Origin: an uncultured Bacilli bacterium
GTDB lineage: Bacteria > Bacillota_I > Bacilli_A > RF39 > UBA660
Length of the DNA stretch: 50,430 nucleotides
Assembly (NCBI GenBank): GCA_910586425.1
Contig: CAJUHL010000009.1
Coordinates: forward strand, 1-50,430
Direction: 5' to 3'
Both the position numbers and the translations under genes were made by a program. The number at the start of each line of letters is the position of its first letter. The stretch's first letter is position 1. The notes beneath the pieces are model-generated. The model worked only from the letters and a program-made list of their open reading frames with translations, was not told the DNA's origin and did not search any database. This document shows positions 17,121 through 26,039 of this stretch, in pieces.

Positions 17121-18533
17121 ATGGAAGAAAACAACATGTTATCTAAAACAACTAGAGTAGTTCAAACGGATGTGGAATCAAAAGATGGTCAAGATAAATG
17201 CCCAAAATGTGGGGCAACAGATATTTCGCTAAATTCAAACAATGGCCTTTTAAGATGTAATTATTGTAGACATGAATTTTCTCCTAACAAACTAACTGGA
17301 ATGGCAACAGATATTAGTCAGTTACATGGACAAGTGATTGGTTCTGGTGCCCAAAATATTGTTGCGTCTAGCAATGATGTGGTGACCTTTAAGTGTAGTA
17401 GTTGTGGTGCAGAAGTTGTGATTGATACTGCTTCTTCTTCGCAAGCAAAGTGCCACTGGTGTAGAAATATATTGTCTGTCAACCAACAAATTCCTAATGG
17501 TAGTATTCCAGATGCAGTATTACCTTTTCAAATTACCAAAGATGCTGCGAAGATTCAAATTGCAAATTTTGTCGGAAAACGTAAATTTTTTGCCCATCCT
17601 AAATTTAAACAAGAATTTACAACTGAAAATATAATGGGAGTATATTTTCCCTATATGGTTGTAGATATCAATGCCCATGCAAAATTTTATGGAAAAGGTG
17701 AGCATTTAGTAAGAGAATATACACGTGGTACTGGAGAGCGTGCAAAAACCTATTATGATGCGGATTTATATGAAGTAGGACGTGAATTTGATATTGCCAT
17801 TTATGGGTTAACCATTGAATCCAATTCTGAACGATTGAAAAATTCTTCAAACCAAACAAACAATATTATCAATGCTATTATGCCATTTGATATTGAAAAT
17901 TGTGTCAGATATAATGCCAATTATTTAAAAGGATATACTTCTGAAAGACGTGATACTAATATTGATGAATTAAAAGAAACTGTTAGTATACAATCAAAAG
18001 ATATTGCACGAATATCTACCAATAATACTTTAAAGGAATATGATCGTGGAGTTGCTTGGCAACAAGAACAATTTGAAATAAAAGGTGAGCAATGGAAAGC
18101 GGCATATTTACCAGTATGGTTATATAGTTATCAACAAGTAAGTGGTAATAAAAAAGTATTACATTATGTTGCAGTAAATGCTAGGACCAAGGAAACAATG
18201 GGAAGTATTCCAATTCATATGCCAAAATTAGTTATGATTTCTTTTTTAGTAGAATTGATAGGATTAATTACAGTATTATACGTAGATTTCGAATACGACT
18301 GGATCTTTTTGTTATCAGGTATCATTTATTTTATATTGATGTATAGTAAATATCGTAATGTGAATGCAAGACATACTTATGAAAAAGATACAGAAGTAAA
18401 AATGGAGAATTTACAGAAAATAGATCAGTTATTAAAACATAAAACAGGATTATCAGATTCTAGTATGAATGGTGCTAATAATACAAATGTGAATGGACAA
18501 AATGCTAGAAATTTTATTGCAAAAAGAATGTAA
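17121..18533 (+). CDS. zinc-ribbon membrane protein, YdjG-like partner
   Basis: The frame opens at 17082, but ATG 17121 just after the SPFH stop is likelier (470 residues, weak GGGG ribosome binding site, probably translationally coupled). There are two TFIIB/rubredoxin-type zinc ribbons: CPKCGATD...CNYC (about residues 28-49) and CSSCGAEV...CHWC (about 90-111). A long soluble domain follows, then two transmembrane segments (about 373-390 and 396-412) and a Lys-rich tail. This fits YdjG, the partner of YdjI in Bacillus, which anchors the complex in the membrane. Here one two-gene unit seems to replace ydjGHI. Identity is by architecture and context. Confidence 0.7.
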   Translation: MEENNMLSKTTRVVQTDVESKDGQDKCPKCGATDISLNSNNGLLRCNYCRHEFSPNKLTGMATDISQLHGQVIGSGAQNIVASSNDVVTFKCSSCGAEVVIDTASSSQAKCHWCRNILSVNQQIPNGSIPDAVLPFQITKDAAKIQIANFVGKRKFFAHPKFKQEFTTENIMGVYFPYMVVDINAHAKFYGKGEHLVREYTRGTGERAKTYYDADLYEVGREFDIAIYGLTIESNSERLKNSSNQTNNIINAIMPFDIENCVRYNANYLKGYTSERRDTNIDELKETVSIQSKDIARISTNNTLKEYDRGVAWQQEQFEIKGEQWKAAYLPVWLYSYQQVSGNKKVLHYVAVNARTKETMGSIPIHMPKLVMISFLVELIGLITVLYVDFEYDWIFLLSGIIYFILMYSKYRNVNARHTYEKDTEVKMENLQKIDQLLKHKTGLSDSSMNGANNTNVNGQNARNFIAKRM

Positions 18534-18607
18534 ATATGGTACAATATAGTTGCATTAAAATGTAATTATAAAACATTTTATGATTTATGTGGTGGGAGGT
18601 GAAATAA

Positions 18608-19030
18608 GTGAAAAAAGTAATAGTGGCTGTTATTTGCGGAATTTTATTAGTTGGAATGACTGGTTGTGGTTCTAGCGCTAAAGAAGAATTGAAATGTACC
18701 ATGAAAAATGGAAATAGTACTGAAACTATTATTGGAACTTTTGAAAAAGGGACTTTGAAAAAAATGGTACAAGAATCAACTGCTACATATGAAACAGCTG
18801 AAGATCTTGAAGAAGATTATGCAATGGCTCAATTAGCAGTAGGAATGTCAAACGCTATGAATGGTGTAGAGGGAACAATCAATAAAAAAGATTTAACGTT
18901 AACTACAAAAATTACATTTGATTTCAGTAAAATGTCTTCAGAAAATATAAAAGATATGTTTGAAAAAGAATCTATGAGTAAAGAAGATTTTCAATCAGAA
19001 TTAAAAGAAGAAGGATACACTTGTAAATAA
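18608..19030 (+). CDS. small lipoprotein, possibly DUF1307 (YehR-like)
   Basis: The start is GTG 18608 behind GGGAGGTG. Residues 1-20 are a lipoprotein signal (MKKVIVAVICGILLVGMTGC) with the lipobox cysteine at residue 20, so it would be lipidated by Lgt and exposed outside. The mature part is about 120 residues, starting GSSAKEELKCTMKNG and ending EEGYTCK. A Cys near each end could form a disulfide. The pattern resembles DUF1307/YehR-type lipoproteins, but I am not certain. It is followed by its own terminator. Confidence 0.75.
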   Translation: MKKVIVAVICGILLVGMTGCGSSAKEELKCTMKNGNSTETIIGTFEKGTLKKMVQESTATYETAEDLEEDYAMAQLAVGMSNAMNGVEGTINKKDLTLTTKITFDFSKMSSENIKDMFEKESMSKEDFQSELKEEGYTCK

Positions 19031-19059
19031 AAGGGTAAACATTAAATCTATGAAAGAGT

Positions 19060-19087
19060 AACTTATGTGAAAAAACATAAGTTTTTT
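19060..19087 (+). terminator. terminator after the lipoprotein gene
   Basis: 8-bp stem AACTTATG (19060-19067) / CATAAGTT (19076-19083), 8-base loop, then TTTT. Confidence 0.8.
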
Positions 19088-19136
19088 CTTGTACATAAAA
19101 TAAAAAAGTATAATATATAAAAATATAATTGAACTT

Positions 19137-19165
19137 TAGACAAGTAGACAAATTTATAGTATAAT
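19137..19165 (+). promoter_or_regulatory. sigma-A promoter of the DHH-rplI-dnaB operon
   Basis: TAGACA (19137-19142) and TATAAT (19160-19165), spacer 17. Confidence 0.65.
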
Positions 19166-19182
19166 GTTGATTGAGGTGGATT

Positions 19183-20154
19183 ATGCACAAAATACATGAA
19201 CAAATTACAAAACAAATTGAACAACATGATGAGGTCATTCTTCTTGCACATAAGTCCATTGACTTGGATGCATTTGGATCTGCCTTATGTATGTATCATA
19301 TCATCACCTCCTATGGAAAAAAGGCAGTTATCTTAATGGATGATATTCAAAAAAATATGTCGATTCAAAAAAGTATGCAACTGTTAATTGAAAAGGGAAT
19401 TTCAATCGAATACATTACAAAAGAAAAACTAGATAATACAAAGAATAGTTTGGTTATCATATTAGATACCAATAAAAAAGAATTATTAGAATATCCTAAC
19501 ATAATTGATAAATTTTGTGATTATATTGTAATCGACCATCATATCGAGAGTGAAAATACCATTAACAATGCCCTTGTCAAATATATTGACAATGATGTGT
19601 CTAGTACTGCAGAAATGATAACGACATATTTAAAAGAAACAAACAAATCGATTCCAAATACTGTTGCAACCATTCTTTTAGCAGGGCTTACAATTGATAC
19701 CAACAACTTTAATATTAAAACAACGAATAAGACTTATGAAACAGCTGCTTACCTAATGACATTAGGTGCTGATAACATAGAAAAACAACAATTACTAAAA
19801 GAAAACAAAGAGAGCTATGTTGTAAGACAAGATTTTATTAAAAATAGTGACATGATAAATGATACTATGGCGCTTTGCGTTATGGACCATCACATTCATT
19901 CAAACTATGAACTTGCTTTGATTGCTGAAAATTTACTTCAATTTGATACAGTTGAAGCAGCATTTGCGATTGGTTTTATTGGAAAACGATTGGTTGGAAT
20001 CAGTGCCAGATCTGTTGGTAAAATAGATGTAGAAGTGTACATGAGGGCTTTGGGTGGCGGTGGACACAAAACAGATGCTGCATGTACTATCAAATCAGGG
20101 AATTTATATAAAGTAAAAAAGATGTTATTAAAACGATTAAAAGAATATAGGTGA
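19183..20154 (+). CDS. GdpP-type DHH/DHHA1 phosphoesterase without membrane, PAS and GGDEF domains
   Basis: The frame opens at TTG 19171, but ATG 19183 follows GAGGTGG and gives 323 residues. It has the DHH signature residues: [12 protein letters not shown] near residue 24, LDTN near 85, the VIDHH motif near 111, and the DHHA1 glycine loop [13 protein letters not shown] near 294. The sequence [17 protein letters not shown] and the placing directly before rplI and dnaB match the C-terminal catalytic half of GdpP, the c-di-AMP phosphodiesterase of Bacillus. GdpP normally has two transmembrane helices, a degenerate PAS and a GGDEF domain (about 660 residues). All are absent here. The probable activity is c-di-AMP or pApA hydrolysis (inference). 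Confidence 0.85.
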   Translation: MHKIHEQITKQIEQHDEVILLAHKSIDLDAFGSALCMYHIITSYGKKAVILMDDIQKNMSIQKSMQLLIEKGISIEYITKEKLDNTKNSLVIILDTNKKELLEYPNIIDKFCDYIVIDHHIESENTINNALVKYIDNDVSSTAEMITTYLKETNKSIPNTVATILLAGLTIDTNNFNIKTTNKTYETAAYLMTLGADNIEKQQLLKENKESYVVRQDFIKNSDMINDTMALCVMDHHIHSNYELALIAENLLQFDTVEAAFAIGFIGKRLVGISARSVGKIDVEVYMRALGGGGHKTDAACTIKSGNLYKVKKMLLKRLKEYR

Positions 20155-20158
20155 TGAA

Positions 20159-20605
20159 ATGAAAGTAATTTTTATAAAAGATGTCAAAGGGCAAGGAAAA
20201 AAGGACGAAATCAAAGAGGTAGCAGATGGATATGCTATGAATTTTTTAGTCAAAAAAGGATTTGCTGTACCTGCCACACAAACAAATATAAATAAATTAA
20301 GTCGTACTTTATCAGAAGCAGCATTAGAAGAATCATTGCGCATAAAAGATATGAAAGATTTTAAAAAAGAACTAGAAAAACAGACAATTGTATTTACTGC
20401 CCAAACAGGAGAGCAAGATAGAATGTTTGGACAAATTTCAACCAAACAAATTCAAAAAGAACTACAAAATTTAGGATATCAAATTGATAAAACGAAAATA
20501 ATGATGGATCATCCAATTATGAGTTTAGGAATGCATCAAGTAGAAGTTGAATTACATAAAGAAGTGAAAGCTACATTAAAAATTAAAGTAATAAAAGGAA
20601 GTTAG
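20159..20605 (+). CDS. rplI: 50S ribosomal protein L9
   Basis: L9 (148 residues) binds 23S rRNA domain V near the L1 stalk. It starts [20 protein letters not shown] with the L9 signature and NFLVKKGFA, then the long connecting helix (about 45-75) and a C-terminal domain ([12 protein letters not shown]...KATLKIKVI). It lies 4 bases after the phosphoesterase and a few bases before dnaB, the standard order in Bacilli. Confidence 0.97.
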   Translation: MKVIFIKDVKGQGKKDEIKEVADGYAMNFLVKKGFAVPATQTNINKLSRTLSEAALEESLRIKDMKDFKKELEKQTIVFTAQTGEQDRMFGQISTKQIQKELQNLGYQIDKTKIMMDHPIMSLGMHQVEVELHKEVKATLKIKVIKGS

Positions 20606-20613
20606 GTGGAATG

Positions 20614-21954
20614 ATGGAGAAAATTATCCCTCATAACCTTGTTGCAGAACAATCAGTATTAGGATCTATGTTCTTATCCAAATATGCACTACAAAAATGT
20701 ATAGAAGGACTAACAAGCGATCAATTCTATTCTGATGCACATGGTAAAATATTCAATGTAATATCCCATTTATCGGAAGCTGGAAGTGCAATTGATCTTA
20801 CAACTGTAACAGCTGAATTGGATAAAAGAAAAGAACTCAAACAAATTGGTGGCGTTGCTTATTTAAGTGAAATTGCTACATTGGTACCAAGTGCTGCTAA
20901 TGTAGATGAATATATTAAAATTGTCGAAGAAAAAGCCATATTGAGGAGATTAATTGATTCCGCAACTGAAATTGCAACTGATGGATATCAATCAACAGAG
21001 GATATTAGTGACATTTTAGATCGTGCAGAAAAAAAGATACTAAATGTAGTAAAAACAAGAAAAGGGACAGAATTTAGAACCATTCAAGATGTACTATTCA
21101 AAACACAAGCTGATTTAGAAAAACTTTCTCAAAATAGGGGCGAAATTACAGGACTTGCAACAGGTTTTTACGATTTAGATAAAATTACATCTGGATTCCA
21201 TCCCAATGAGCTGATTATTATTGCAGCACGTCCTGCTATGGGAAAAACAGCTTTTGCTTTGAATTTAGCGACTAATATCGCTATGAACAACAAAAAAACA
21301 GTCGCTTTATTTAACATGGAAATGGGCGCTGAACAACTTGCAACACGTATGCTATCATCCGTTGGTCAAATTGAATTAAACAAATTGATTAGTGGGCGAT
21401 TAGAACATAATGATTGGAAACGTGTTAACGAAGCCATCAGTCGTTTAGCAGATACCAAAATTTTTATGGATGATACACCAGGTATGACAATTGCTGAAAT
21501 ACGTGCCAAGTGTCGCCGTTTGGCAAGTTCAAATGATGGATTAGATATTGTTATCATTGACTACCTTCAATTGATTAGTGGTGGCGCAAAGTATGCGGGA
21601 AATCGGCAACAAGAAATTGCCGAAATATCACGTTCTTTAAAAACATTGGCCATGGAATTAGAAATTCCTGTAATCGCTTTGGCCCAACTTTCACGTAGTG
21701 TAGAAGGTAGGGATGACAAACGTCCTATCTTAAGTGATTTAAGAGAATCTGGTTCGATTGAGCAAGATGCCGATATTGTAGCCTTTTTATATCGTGATGA
21801 CTATTATAACAAAGAAACTGCCATCGATGAATACACAAGTAAAAGTGAATTTATTATTGGGAAACATCGTAATGGGCCAACAACAACTATTGAACTTATT
21901 TTCAGAAGAAATAAAGCAACTTTTGTAAATTTTATTGATAAACAAGAAGAATAG
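20614..21954 (+). CDS. dnaB: replicative DNA helicase (DnaB family)
   Basis: This is the hexameric 5'-3' replication fork helicase (called DnaC in Bacillus). Two in-frame ATGs stand together at 20611 and 20614. AGGTGG ends at 20609, so the second is better spaced (446 residues). The N-terminal primase-interacting domain begins IPHNLVAEQSVLGSM. The RecA-type motor has Walker A ARPAMGKTAFALN, NMEMGAEQL, Walker B IVIIDYLQLI and the arginine-rich FRRNKATF end. No intein or insertion is seen. It is co-transcribed with rplI and the M23 peptidase gene. Confidence 0.97.
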   Translation: MEKIIPHNLVAEQSVLGSMFLSKYALQKCIEGLTSDQFYSDAHGKIFNVISHLSEAGSAIDLTTVTAELDKRKELKQIGGVAYLSEIATLVPSAANVDEYIKIVEEKAILRRLIDSATEIATDGYQSTEDISDILDRAEKKILNVVKTRKGTEFRTIQDVLFKTQADLEKLSQNRGEITGLATGFYDLDKITSGFHPNELIIIAARPAMGKTAFALNLATNIAMNNKKTVALFNMEMGAEQLATRMLSSVGQIELNKLISGRLEHNDWKRVNEAISRLADTKIFMDDTPGMTIAEIRAKCRRLASSNDGLDIVIIDYLQLISGGAKYAGNRQQEIAEISRSLKTLAMELEIPVIALAQLSRSVEGRDDKRPILSDLRESGSIEQDADIVAFLYRDDYYNKETAIDEYTSKSEFIIGKHRNGPTTTIELIFRRNKATFVNFIDKQEE

Positions 21955-21962
21955 GTGATTAT

Positions 21963-23441
21963 GTGAAAAAAAATATGCTTACAATTGTAATTGTTTTCAT
22001 CAGTGTAATTATTTTCCTTTTGGGATTCAATTACAAGCAAAAACAAGATCCCAATACTTTTTATAAAGTGTATTTAAAAGATGAAGTGATTGGAGTTATC
22101 TCTTCCAAAAAAGAGTTGGAAAAATATATTAACAAACAAAATATTTCTTATAAGGAAAAATATCATGTATCATCTGTCAATGTTCCAGAAGGATTGGAAA
22201 TTAAAAAATTAACAACCTATTCTGACCAAATGAATTCGATTGAAGAGGTATACAAAAAATTGGTCAATAAAGAAGCATTTACAGTACCAGGATATCAGTT
22301 TACTTTACGTAAAGATGATCGCGTCATCACAGTTTATGTCACAGAAAAAGAAATTTTTGATGAAGCAGTAAGAACCACTATGAAAACCTTCGTAGGGACT
22401 GAAGATTATACAACTTACAATGAAACAGTGCAAACAGAAATTGTAACAACTGGTAAAATTATCGAAGATATTTACATAGAAGAAGCCATTACAACTAAAA
22501 AAGCCAATATTCCAGTAACAGAAACAATTTATACGAGCGCTGAAGAACTTTCCCAATTTTTAGTATTTGGAGAAGATCGAAAAAAAGAAACTTATATTGT
22601 AAAGGTAGGTGATACCATTAGTGATATTGCCTATAATCATCAAATCAGTGTTGAAGAATTTTTAATTTCCAATAACAATTTTACCAGTGAAAAAAACTTA
22701 TTATTTCCTGGACAAGAAGTTATAATTGAAATGACCAACCCTCAAATTTCTGTGGCGATTGAAACTTATATGGTGGAAGATCAAGAGGCACATTATCAGA
22801 CCAATTATGAATATGACAATGATGCGCCACTTGGAGATGATAAAGTGATTCAAGTAGGAGAAAATGGACTAGAACGTGTCAGTAGTAAAGTAAAAGTCGT
22901 CAATGGGGTAACCAACTATATCAATTTGATTTCAAAAGAAGAATTGAAACCAGTTGTCAATGAAATTGTCTTAAAAGGAACAAAATATCAAAGTGGTGTA
23001 GGTAGTCCAAATAACTGGTATTGGCCTACAGTAAGTGGATGGAATATTTCGTCTAACTATGGATATCGAATTAGTCCAATTACAGGAAAACGTGAATTAC
23101 ATTCTGGAATGGATATCGCAGGTATTGGTTGTGGTTCTGAAATCAGAGCAGTAACCAATGGTAAAGTAGTAGAAGCAAAATATCATTATATCAATGGTAA
23201 TTATGTATGTATCGATCACAGCTATGGAGAATATACATGTTATAATCACATGTCAAGAATTGCTGTAAAAACAGGAGATATTGTAAGCCGTGGCCAAGTA
23301 ATAGGATATACTGGTGATACTGGATGGGCAACAGCGTGTCATCTCCATTTAGAGGTATGGAAGAATTATCCATGGAAATCAAGTGCTTTAAATGGAACCT
23401 TTAATCCAAGAATCAGATTTCCAGGAGTATTCGGCTCATGA
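21963..23441 (+). CDS. LysM-G5-M23 cell-wall endopeptidase
   Basis: GTG 21963 follows TAGGTGA; an ATG at 21975 is an alternative. The 492-residue product has an N-terminal membrane anchor (about 5-22) and an extracytoplasmic part with two repeat-like regions (25-205). Then come a LysM peptidoglycan-binding motif (about 210-255, YIVKVGDTISDIAYNHQ), a G5-like domain (about 265-335) and a C-terminal M23 peptidase. The zinc ligands are intact in HSGMDIAG (about 380-384) and HLHLEVW (about 460-462). It should cleave peptidoglycan cross-bridges outside the membrane. It stands between dnaB and walJ, where Bacillus has walRKHI, and overlaps walJ by ATGA. Confidence 0.9.
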   Translation: MKKNMLTIVIVFISVIIFLLGFNYKQKQDPNTFYKVYLKDEVIGVISSKKELEKYINKQNISYKEKYHVSSVNVPEGLEIKKLTTYSDQMNSIEEVYKKLVNKEAFTVPGYQFTLRKDDRVITVYVTEKEIFDEAVRTTMKTFVGTEDYTTYNETVQTEIVTTGKIIEDIYIEEAITTKKANIPVTETIYTSAEELSQFLVFGEDRKKETYIVKVGDTISDIAYNHQISVEEFLISNNNFTSEKNLLFPGQEVIIEMTNPQISVAIETYMVEDQEAHYQTNYEYDNDAPLGDDKVIQVGENGLERVSSKVKVVNGVTNYINLISKEELKPVVNEIVLKGTKYQSGVGSPNNWYWPTVSGWNISSNYGYRISPITGKRELHSGMDIAGIGCGSEIRAVTNGKVVEAKYHYINGNYVCIDHSYGEYTCYNHMSRIAVKTGDIVSRGQVIGYTGDTGWATACHLHLEVWKNYPWKSSALNGTFNPRIRFPGVFGS

Positions 23442-24202
23442 AAGTATGTGTATTAGCAAGTGGAAGTAAAGGGAATGCAACTTATATCGCATCTTCTTCC
23501 ACTTCTTTATTAATCGATTTGGGACCAAGTTGTGCTTATGTGGAAAAAGAACTAACAGAAATCGGGGTAAATCCTAATCAAATTAAAGGAATTTTAATCA
23601 CACACACTCATGTAGATCATATTGGAGGCTTACGTGTTTTTATCAAAAAATATAATCCAACTATTTATTTAACACAAAAAATGTATGAAGAATTGAGTAC
23701 AACGATATTCCTTCCCAATTATATGTGGATTGATTCTGATTTTACAATTGATGATATTACAGTTAAAATTATTAAAACCTCACATGATGTTGCAGATTCC
23801 AATGGATATATAGTAGAACATAATGGAAAATCAGTAGTTTATATAACTGATACAGGTTATATTAACTATAAGAATCATAAAAGATTAAAAAATAAAAATT
23901 TATACATTATGGAGAGTAATCATGATGTTGAGATGCTTATGAATGGGAGATATCCATATCCTATCAAACAAAGAATATTGGGAGACAAAGGACATTTGTC
24001 CAATCAAGATTCTGCGTATTATTTGTCCCAATTTATTGGAGAGGAAACAAAATGTATTGTTCTTGCCCATTTAAGTGAAGATAATAATACAAAAGAACTA
24101 GCCCTTTCTACATTGGAAAAGGCATTGCAAAAAGAAGGGCAACAAATTGAACATATTGTAATTGCTACACAAAGAGATAGAACAGAGTTATTAGAAGTAT
24201 GA
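23438..24202 (+). CDS. walJ: WalJ/YycJ metallo-beta-lactamase-fold hydrolase
   Basis: WalJ (YycJ) is an MBL-fold protein with DNA exonuclease activity. In Bacilli it is encoded at the end of the wal operon, and it has been linked to replication/wall coordination and mismatch repair. The 254-residue product starts MKVCVLASGSKGNATYI and has the metal-binding HTHVDHIGG (about residues 56-64), DTGY with the bridging Asp, ESNHD and a late AHLSEDN. It starts inside the stop of the M23 peptidase gene and its own stop overlaps rlmH (ATGA in both cases), so translation is coupled. walR and walK are not in the window. Confidence 0.93.
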   Translation: MKVCVLASGSKGNATYIASSSTSLLIDLGPSCAYVEKELTEIGVNPNQIKGILITHTHVDHIGGLRVFIKKYNPTIYLTQKMYEELSTTIFLPNYMWIDSDFTIDDITVKIIKTSHDVADSNGYIVEHNGKSVVYITDTGYINYKNHKRLKNKNLYIMESNHDVEMLMNGRYPYPIKQRILGDKGHLSNQDSAYYLSQFIGEETKCIVLAHLSEDNNTKELALSTLEKALQKEGQQIEHIVIATQRDRTELLEV

Positions 24203-24654
24203 TTAAAATTATTTGTGTTGGAAAAATCAAAGAAAAATATTTAAAAGAAGCAATTGCAGAATATCAAAAAAGACTTGGAAAGTATACAAAATTAGAAATA
24301 ATTGAAGTGCCAGATAGTTCAGGAGATGACATCTTTAAAATTTTAATAACAGAAAAGGAAAAAATCGAAAAATACATCCATGAAAAGGATTATGTAATTT
24401 CTTTGGAAATTGATGGTAAAATGTTGAATTCAATCGAATTTTCACAAACAATAGACCAAATAATGCAGCATCATGGAAATTTGACATTTATCATAGGAGG
24501 GTCATATGGGTTGGATGAAAGTATCAAGAATAGAGCCAATTTCACGCTTTCCTTTTCTAAATTTACATTTCCTCATCCTTTATTTAGGGTACTATTATTA
24601 GAACAAATTTACCGTTCCTATCGTATTTTAAATCATGAAGCATATCATAAATAA
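24199..24654 (+). CDS. rlmH: 23S rRNA (pseudouridine-N3)-methyltransferase RlmH
   Basis: RlmH is a SPOUT-class methyltransferase acting on pseudouridine 1915 of 23S rRNA. The 151-residue product begins MIKIICVGKIKEKYLKEAI and ends with the SAM-binding trefoil knot: FIIGGSYGLDESI, LSFSKFTFPHPLFR, LLLEQIYRSYRI, YHK. It is slightly shorter than the usual 159. It is the last gene of the phosphoesterase-rlmH operon and is followed by a terminator. Confidence 0.96.
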   Translation: MIKIICVGKIKEKYLKEAIAEYQKRLGKYTKLEIIEVPDSSGDDIFKILITEKEKIEKYIHEKDYVISLEIDGKMLNSIEFSQTIDQIMQHHGNLTFIIGGSYGLDESIKNRANFTLSFSKFTFPHPLFRVLLLEQIYRSYRILNHEAYHK

Positions 24655-24664
24655 TTGAAATTAT

Positions 24665-24690
24665 AAGTAGACAAATGCCTACTTTTTTGT
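24665..24690 (+). terminator. terminator after rlmH
   Basis: Stem AAGTAG (24665-24670) / CTACTT (24679-24684), 8-base loop, then TTTT. Confidence 0.75.
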
Positions 24691-24797
24691 TGAAATATAT
24701 GTGGAATATCTTATTCGACTATTATCAGATAAAAAAATTTATAAAAAAAATGTATAAATAATAAAATTTTGTACATCAAAAAATAGAGGTGGACAAA

Positions 24798-25322
24798 ATG
24801 AAAAAAATAATCATTGTAATCAGTATTTTCTTTTTATACAGTATGTTGACAGGCGGAAAAACGTCAGCTAGTTTTATTCCAGATGAAGCCATTCGTTTTC
24901 GTGTTATTCCAAATAGTAATACAGAAGAAGATCAAGCCATTAAAATAAAAGTAAGAGATGAATTGCAAGCAGAATTATATACGCTTTTAAAAGATACAAA
25001 AGGAATCGAAGATGCAAGAGAAAAAATAGAAGAAGAACTTGACCAAATCAATCGTAATATTGAAAATATTTTGATCAGTGAAAGTTACCAAAAAGGATAT
25101 CAAGTATCATTTGGAAGAAATTATTTTCCAGAAAAAACGTATAAAGGAATTGTATATGATGCTGGATATTATGAATCTTTAGTGGTTACATTGGGACAAG
25201 GCGAAGGGGATAACTGGTGGTGTGTTTTATTCCCTCCTTTATGCTTACTAGAAGCCGATGAAAGTGAAGAAGAAGTAGAATATAAATTTTTTCTAAAAGA
25301 ATTGATTGATAAATATTTATAA
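24798..25322 (+). CDS. spoIIR: stage II sporulation protein R
   Basis: SpoIIR is the forespore-made secreted signal that activates SpoIIGA to process pro-SigmaE in the mother cell. The frame opens at GTG 24789, but ATG 24798 with GAGGTGG is the likely start (174 residues). There is an N-terminal signal/anchor (about 4-22), then IRFRVIPNSNTEEDQ and the family motif GEGDNWWCVLFPPLC near residue 138-152. The region upstream (24691-24790) is very AT-rich. A GTATA at 24752-24756 could be part of a SigF -35, but no matching -10 is clear. A hairpin directly after the stop is described separately. Confidence 0.93.
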   Translation: MKKIIIVISIFFLYSMLTGGKTSASFIPDEAIRFRVIPNSNTEEDQAIKIKVRDELQAELYTLLKDTKGIEDAREKIEEELDQINRNIENILISESYQKGYQVSFGRNYFPEKTYKGIVYDAGYYESLVVTLGQGEGDNWWCVLFPPLCLLEADESEEEVEYKFFLKELIDKYL

Positions 25323-25340
25323 AAAAATCATAAATGAATC

Positions 25341-25374
25341 ACCTCTCAAGTAAAATACTTTAGGAGGTTTTTTT
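25341..25374 (+). terminator. hairpin between spoIIR and mntP that contains the mntP ribosome binding site
   Basis: ACCTCT (25341-25346) pairs with GGAGGT (25363-25368) with one T-G pair, and AAGTA (25348-25352) with TACTT (25356-25360). A seven-T run follows, directly before ATG 25375. It has the form of a rho-independent terminator for spoIIR. The AGGAGG that must serve mntP (25362-25367) is in its 3' arm. Confidence 0.75.
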
Positions 25375-25905
25375 ATGTCAATTGTAATGGTAATGATTAT
25401 TGCAGTTAGTTTGAGTATGGATGCCTTTTCTCTTTCATTAGCATATGGTACTCTGAATATGGAAAAACAAGAAATGAAATTACTTTCTATCATTGTTGGA
25501 ATATATCACTTCTTTATGCCCCTCATTGGAATGTGGATTGGTGCTAAAATACTTTCTTTTCTTCCAATTCAACCTAGTACAGTTGTTTTTATTGTATTAC
25601 TGGTCATTGGAATTGAGATGATTATTGAATCTTTTAAGCAGACACGTGAAGTTAGTTTGATGAAGTTCAGTGAACTTTTGATTTTTGGATTAGCTGTTAG
25701 CATCGATAGCTTTTCAGTTGGGCTTAGTTTACGCGCAATTTATAATAGTCCTCTTATTTGTGCCTTTATCTTTTCTCTTTCAAGTTTTTTGTTTACTTAT
25801 TTAGGACTTTATTTGGGCAAGAGAATTAATGATATTATTGGACATATCTCTACTAGAATCGGTGGTCTTGCACTTATTCTAATTGGGTTTTTCTATTTTA
25901 TTTAA
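25375..25905 (+). CDS. mntP: MntP-family (DUF204) manganese efflux-type membrane protein
   Basis: A 176-residue membrane protein with six hydrophobic segments in two repeats. Each repeat begins with the family Asp motif: SLSMDAFSLSLAYG (about 12-25) and AVSIDSFSVGLS (about 110-121). MntP exports Mn2+; the related YtaF branch is sporulation-associated, and I cannot separate the two with certainty. There is no room for a yybP-ykoY riboswitch in the 52-base gap before it. Instead the gap holds the hairpin at 25341-25374. Because it follows spoIIR, expression during sporulation by read-through is possible. Confidence 0.8.
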   Translation: MSIVMVMIIAVSLSMDAFSLSLAYGTLNMEKQEMKLLSIIVGIYHFFMPLIGMWIGAKILSFLPIQPSTVVFIVLLVIGIEMIIESFKQTREVSLMKFSELLIFGLAVSIDSFSVGLSLRAIYNSPLICAFIFSLSSFLFTYLGLYLGKRINDIIGHISTRIGGLALILIGFFYFI

Positions 25906-25931
25906 AATGTGATACAATAAAGATAAGAAAA

Positions 25932-25960
25932 TTGCTATTTTAAACAAAACATACTATAAT
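25932..25960 (+). promoter_or_regulatory. sigma-A promoter of murA
   Basis: TTGCTA (25932-25937) and TATAAT (25955-25960), spacer 17. The leader is about 75 bases. Confidence 0.7.
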
Positions 25961-26039
25961 GTTAAGAGTGATTGGATTTCATAATATTAGGTAGTAACAA
26001 CAATGCTTAATATTTCATAAAATATGACAGGAGGAAACT

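Noticed and set aside
24691..24797. SigF promoter for spoIIR
   Set aside because: A GTATA -35-like element exists at 24752-24756, but nothing at the expected -10 fits GGnnAnAnT, so I did not list it as a promoter.
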